A stretch of DNA of 6,775 bases, from positions 1 through 6,775 of the forward strand of contig JAGLQR010000095.1 in the NCBI GenBank assembly GCA_023136725.1. Direction: 5' to 3'. The position numbers were made by a program, and so were the translations under genes. Every line of letters begins with the position of its first letter. The first letter of the stretch is position 1. Shown here in pieces: positions 4,887-6,775 of this stretch. The notes below the pieces were generated by a model. The model ran no database searches and had not been told where the DNA came from. It saw only the letters and a program-made list of their open reading frames with translations. The stretch comes from Candidatus Aminicenantota bacterium. GTDB lineage: Bacteria; Acidobacteriota; Aminicenantia; UBA2199.

Positions 4887-6775
4887 TTATTGTACTTTTT
4901 CTAGGATTACAAAAGCTCCGGTTGATTCATTGCCGGAATTATCAACGGTAGTAACTGCATATGCCAGAACTTCCACACTATCGTCTACTACTTCCTTGAA
5001 AGTGAATGTTCCTGGATCTGCTGTCAGAGCTAACTCTTTTATACCTTTAACGATCCGATATATTCTGTATTCTGCTACCGAAGCGTTTGAAGGATTTGCT
5101 TCCCAATTGAGTACAGCAGAGCTTTCTCTGAAGAAAATTGTTTGCTTAAGAGAGAATTCTCCGGTGAGATTCAATGGCTGGTAAACAGGACATGTCTTCA
5201 CTGTTACGCTATCTGTAGTTGTCTGCCCGCTTGCTTCATATGCAATAGCTTTGACAGAGTGATTTCCTTCACTTAAACCATCTGTATTCCATGTGTAGGA
5301 ATAGGGGGCAGATGTAAATGTGCTTACGAGATCGTTATCAATAAATAATTCAACTTTTGTGAGTTCGTCACGATCATCATTTGCATAAAGTTCGATATCA
5401 ACTGTTCCGGACACACATCCTCCGTCTACAAGGTTGATGATGCTGAGTTCCGGAGGGCAATTGAGAGTTATTGTGATCGCATCTTCGAGTGTGGATCCGT
5501 CTGTCATTGATGCTTTTATGCTGAGTGCGTGCTGTCCGAGAGTTTCTTCGGTAGCATCCCAATCAACGGAGAAAGGCTCTTCGCTGGAAGATCCGATTGA
5601 AGTTCCGTCGACAAAAAATTCAATACTGGAAACAGTTTCCGGATCCATATTTGCTTCGAAATTCACTATTGGGCCGCAAACATTATCCCCATCAACAGGA
5701 GCACTTATACCGGTTCCATAACCAACAGTTTCTGTATAAACCTTCATAGTTTTAGTGCTGGATCTCCACATTATATGAACTTTATTCTTGCTCATTGCGA
5801 TGGCAGGTTTACTGTCAGTTTTCAGTAATGCACTATTATCAAGGCTTGTTAATTTCCAGACGCCGTCAGTTTTCTTCGCCAGATCTACTCTTGTTACCTG
5901 GTTCGCCGCAGATTCTCTTGCCCATGAGATATATACATTGTCCGGATCTTTTGCAGCAATAACCGGATCATCATGATAATGTCCTTCCATTTTGATTAAC
6001 TCAGGATTGCAATGTTCAGTTTCAATAAAATCGAGATCATCCATGTTGGCATATGTGTGCCCCTGGTTTATCCGTGTTCCCGGTTTTTCATATGCGAGAA
6101 AACAAATATGAATATTATTTTCAGAATCGAGGAATGCATCAGGTTGTTTATTATAATAATTTATAGTGGGGAGTTTTATTGTGGTACTCTGTGACAGGTC
6201 TCCCCCGGCTTCCGCAAATCTATAATATAGAGTTTTTTTATCTATACTCCACATTGCATGAACATTCCCGTTCTTGTCATTGTAGATTTCGGGCCATATA
6301 TTCCTGACCGCTTTCGGAGAGAGGTAATCCATCTGTATATATTCTCCGCCGGGTGCTCTTCTGACATACATTGTGGGAATAAGGTTTGATCCTGAAGAAT
6401 ATCTTACAAATGTAAAGTGGGCAACTCCCTGGCCGTCAACGGCCATTCCCGGATATTGGACGAGTCTTGAATAATCTGCCGTATATGCTGTTTTTCTATG
6501 CCATCCTGAACTGTCTTTGTATGCATGGCTGATCACGTTAGCGGCAGTCTCTTTGTTCGTATAACAAAAATGAACTTCGGAACCATCGGGCATAACCGAG
6601 ATTCTCGGCCTGAATTTGTTTACAGCCACATATCCCAAACCGGCAATGGCTTCTGTATTTATGATCTCATTATTCTTAAGTTGCCCATAGAACCAGCTTC
6701 CCTGTCTCATCCAGAGAACATGGATCACATTTTTTGCATCTGCCTGCATTTCATAGAAATCTGCTTCCACTCCGA
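4887..6775 (-). CDS. Secreted multidomain protein: beta-propeller repeats, two Ig-like domains, FN3-like domain (5' partial)
   Basis: The stop TAA is at 4887-4889 and the frame is open through the right edge. A GTG at 6768-6770 could formally start it, but it sits inside a propeller repeat and has no signal peptide, so the true N-terminus is outside the window. Numbering from that GTG gives 627 visible residues. Residues 1-350 hold seven repeats of the form D-x-x-[NG]-x-V-H-x-x-W at a 50-59 residue period, as in sialidase-like/BNR-type beta-propellers. Residues 355-436 and 440-526 are two Ig-like domains of the SxEFFVDGxxIG / KVELFIDNDLV type, resembling Big_9-type domains. Residues 530-627 resemble a fibronectin type III domain (SAVLNWEANP, EYRIYRIV, YAVTTVDNSGNES). 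The protein ends shortly after, with no visible sorting tail. The role is probably glycan or surface binding, or structural. No sialidase Arg triad or Asp-box (S-x-D-x-G-x-T-W) is recognisable, so I do not call an enzyme. GC content is visibly higher than in the + strand genes. Confidence 0.85.
   Translation of the reverse strand, partial: GVEADFYEMQADAKNVIHVLWMRQGSWFYGQLKNNEIINTEAIAGLGYVAVNKFRPRISVMPDGSEVHFCYTNKETAANVISHAYKDSSGWHRKTAYTADYSRLVQYPGMAVDGQGVAHFTFVRYSSGSNLIPTMYVRRAPGGEYIQMDYLSPKAVRNIWPEIYNDKNGNVHAMWSIDKKTLYYRFAEAGGDLSQSTTIKLPTINYYNKQPDAFLDSENNIHICFLAYEKPGTRINQGHTYANMDDLDFIETEHCNPELIKMEGHYHDDPVIAAKDPDNVYISWARESAANQVTRVDLAKKTDGVWKLTSLDNSALLKTDSKPAIAMSKNKVHIMWRSSTKTMKVYTETVGYGTGISAPVDGDNVCGPIVNFEANMDPETVSSIEFFVDGTSIGSSSEEPFSVDWDATEETLGQHALSIKASMTDGSTLEDAITITLNCPPELSIINLVDGGCVSGTVDIELYANDDRDELTKVELFIDNDLVSTFTSAPYSYTWNTDGLSEGNHSVKAIAYEASGQTTTDSVTVKTCPVYQPLNLTGEFSLKQTIFFRESSAVLNWEANPSNASVAEYRIYRIVKGIKELALTADPGTFTFKEVVDDSVEVLAYAVTTVDNSGNESTGAFVILEKVQ
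5190..5708 (-). repeat. Tandem pair of Ig-like domains with matching cysteine pairs
   Basis: Two consecutive domains share the plan: DG-cluster and Cys near the start (C365 in NVCGPIVNF; C452 in GGCVSGTVDI), a V-x-x-[IV]-E-[FL]-[FI]-[VI]-D strand, a P-[FY]-S-[VY]-x-W strand, a G-x-H-[AS]-[LV] strand, and Cys just after the last strand (C438 in NCPP; C527 in TCPV). The cysteines are 73 and 75 residues apart. Overall divergence shows an old duplication. Confidence 0.7.
5721..6775 (-). repeat. Seven propeller-blade protein repeats
   Basis: Repeat cores, with the anchor His/Tyr numbered from the GTG at 6770: NVIHVLW (H17), SEVHFCY (H67), GVAHFTF (H118), GNVHAMW (H171), NNIHICF (H221), DNVYISW (Y280), NKVHIMW (H332). 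Spacings are 50, 51, 53, 50, 59 and 52 residues. Each core is preceded by an acidic turn (most often D-x-[NG]) and, in most repeats, by a P-x-[IAM] strand (RPRISV, YPGMAV, WPEIYN, QPDAFL, DDPVIA, KPAIAM). Period and count fit one complete seven-bladed propeller, although more repeats may lie beyond the window. Confidence 0.75.

Noticed and set aside
4858..5184. A 108-codon open frame on the + strand
   Set aside because: It is antisense to the FN3/Ig region of the - strand gene, begins with GTG inside the terminator hairpin, and its protein is low-complexity Ser/Thr/Leu with no domain.
6768..6770. GTG as the start of the - strand gene
   Set aside because: The frame continues to the window edge, the codon falls inside the first visible propeller repeat, and no signal peptide follows, so the gene is better called 5' partial.

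Overview
The window carries the tail of one gene, two complete genes on the + strand, and the 3' part of a convergent gene on the - strand. It has no RNA gene, CRISPR array, transposase or integrase. The DNA is AT-rich, most strongly in the sulfatase-like gene. Promoter-like sites are of the ordinary bacterial TTGACA / TATAAT type. The proteins are envelope and secreted types: a sulfatase-superfamily enzyme, an ArnT/PMT-like membrane glycosyltransferase, and a propeller-Ig-FN3 protein. This suggests a bacterium with a glycan-rich envelope. The sequence alone does not fix a phylum; the TTGACA boxes argue mildly against a Bacteroidota-type promoter.

Layout, left to right. Bases 1-68 are the last 22 codons of a protein ending in LKSLGYL. 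A 235-base gap follows, with a candidate promoter (139-167) and a short AAGGGAT tandem. Next is a secreted or membrane-anchored alkaline-phosphatase/sulfatase-superfamily enzyme (304-2169), which ends in the same LKSLGYL tail. After 127 bases with a strong candidate promoter (2262-2290) comes a long integral-membrane glycosyltransferase (2297-4750). The predicted transcription start of that promoter falls on the A of the ATG, so the mRNA may be leaderless. A perfect 13-bp hairpin (4838-4870) separates it from the convergent gene. That gene (4887-6775, - strand, 5' end outside the window) encodes at least seven propeller-like repeats, two Ig-like domains and one FN3-like domain.

The + strand genes plausibly belong to an envelope-polysaccharide or lipid-linked glycan locus. 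The glycosyltransferase would move sugar from a polyprenyl-phosphate donor on the outer face of the inner membrane. The sulfatase-like enzyme would act on a sulfate or phosphate ester, or transfer a phosphate-linked group, in the same compartment. The substrate is unknown and the link is inferred only from position. The convergent gene is probably an independent unit. I see no clearly new multi-gene system. The most useful leads are the leaderless promoter arrangement, the recoded shared C-terminal tail, the Thr-type (non-formylglycine) sulfatase active site, and the paired cysteines in the tandem Ig-like domains.
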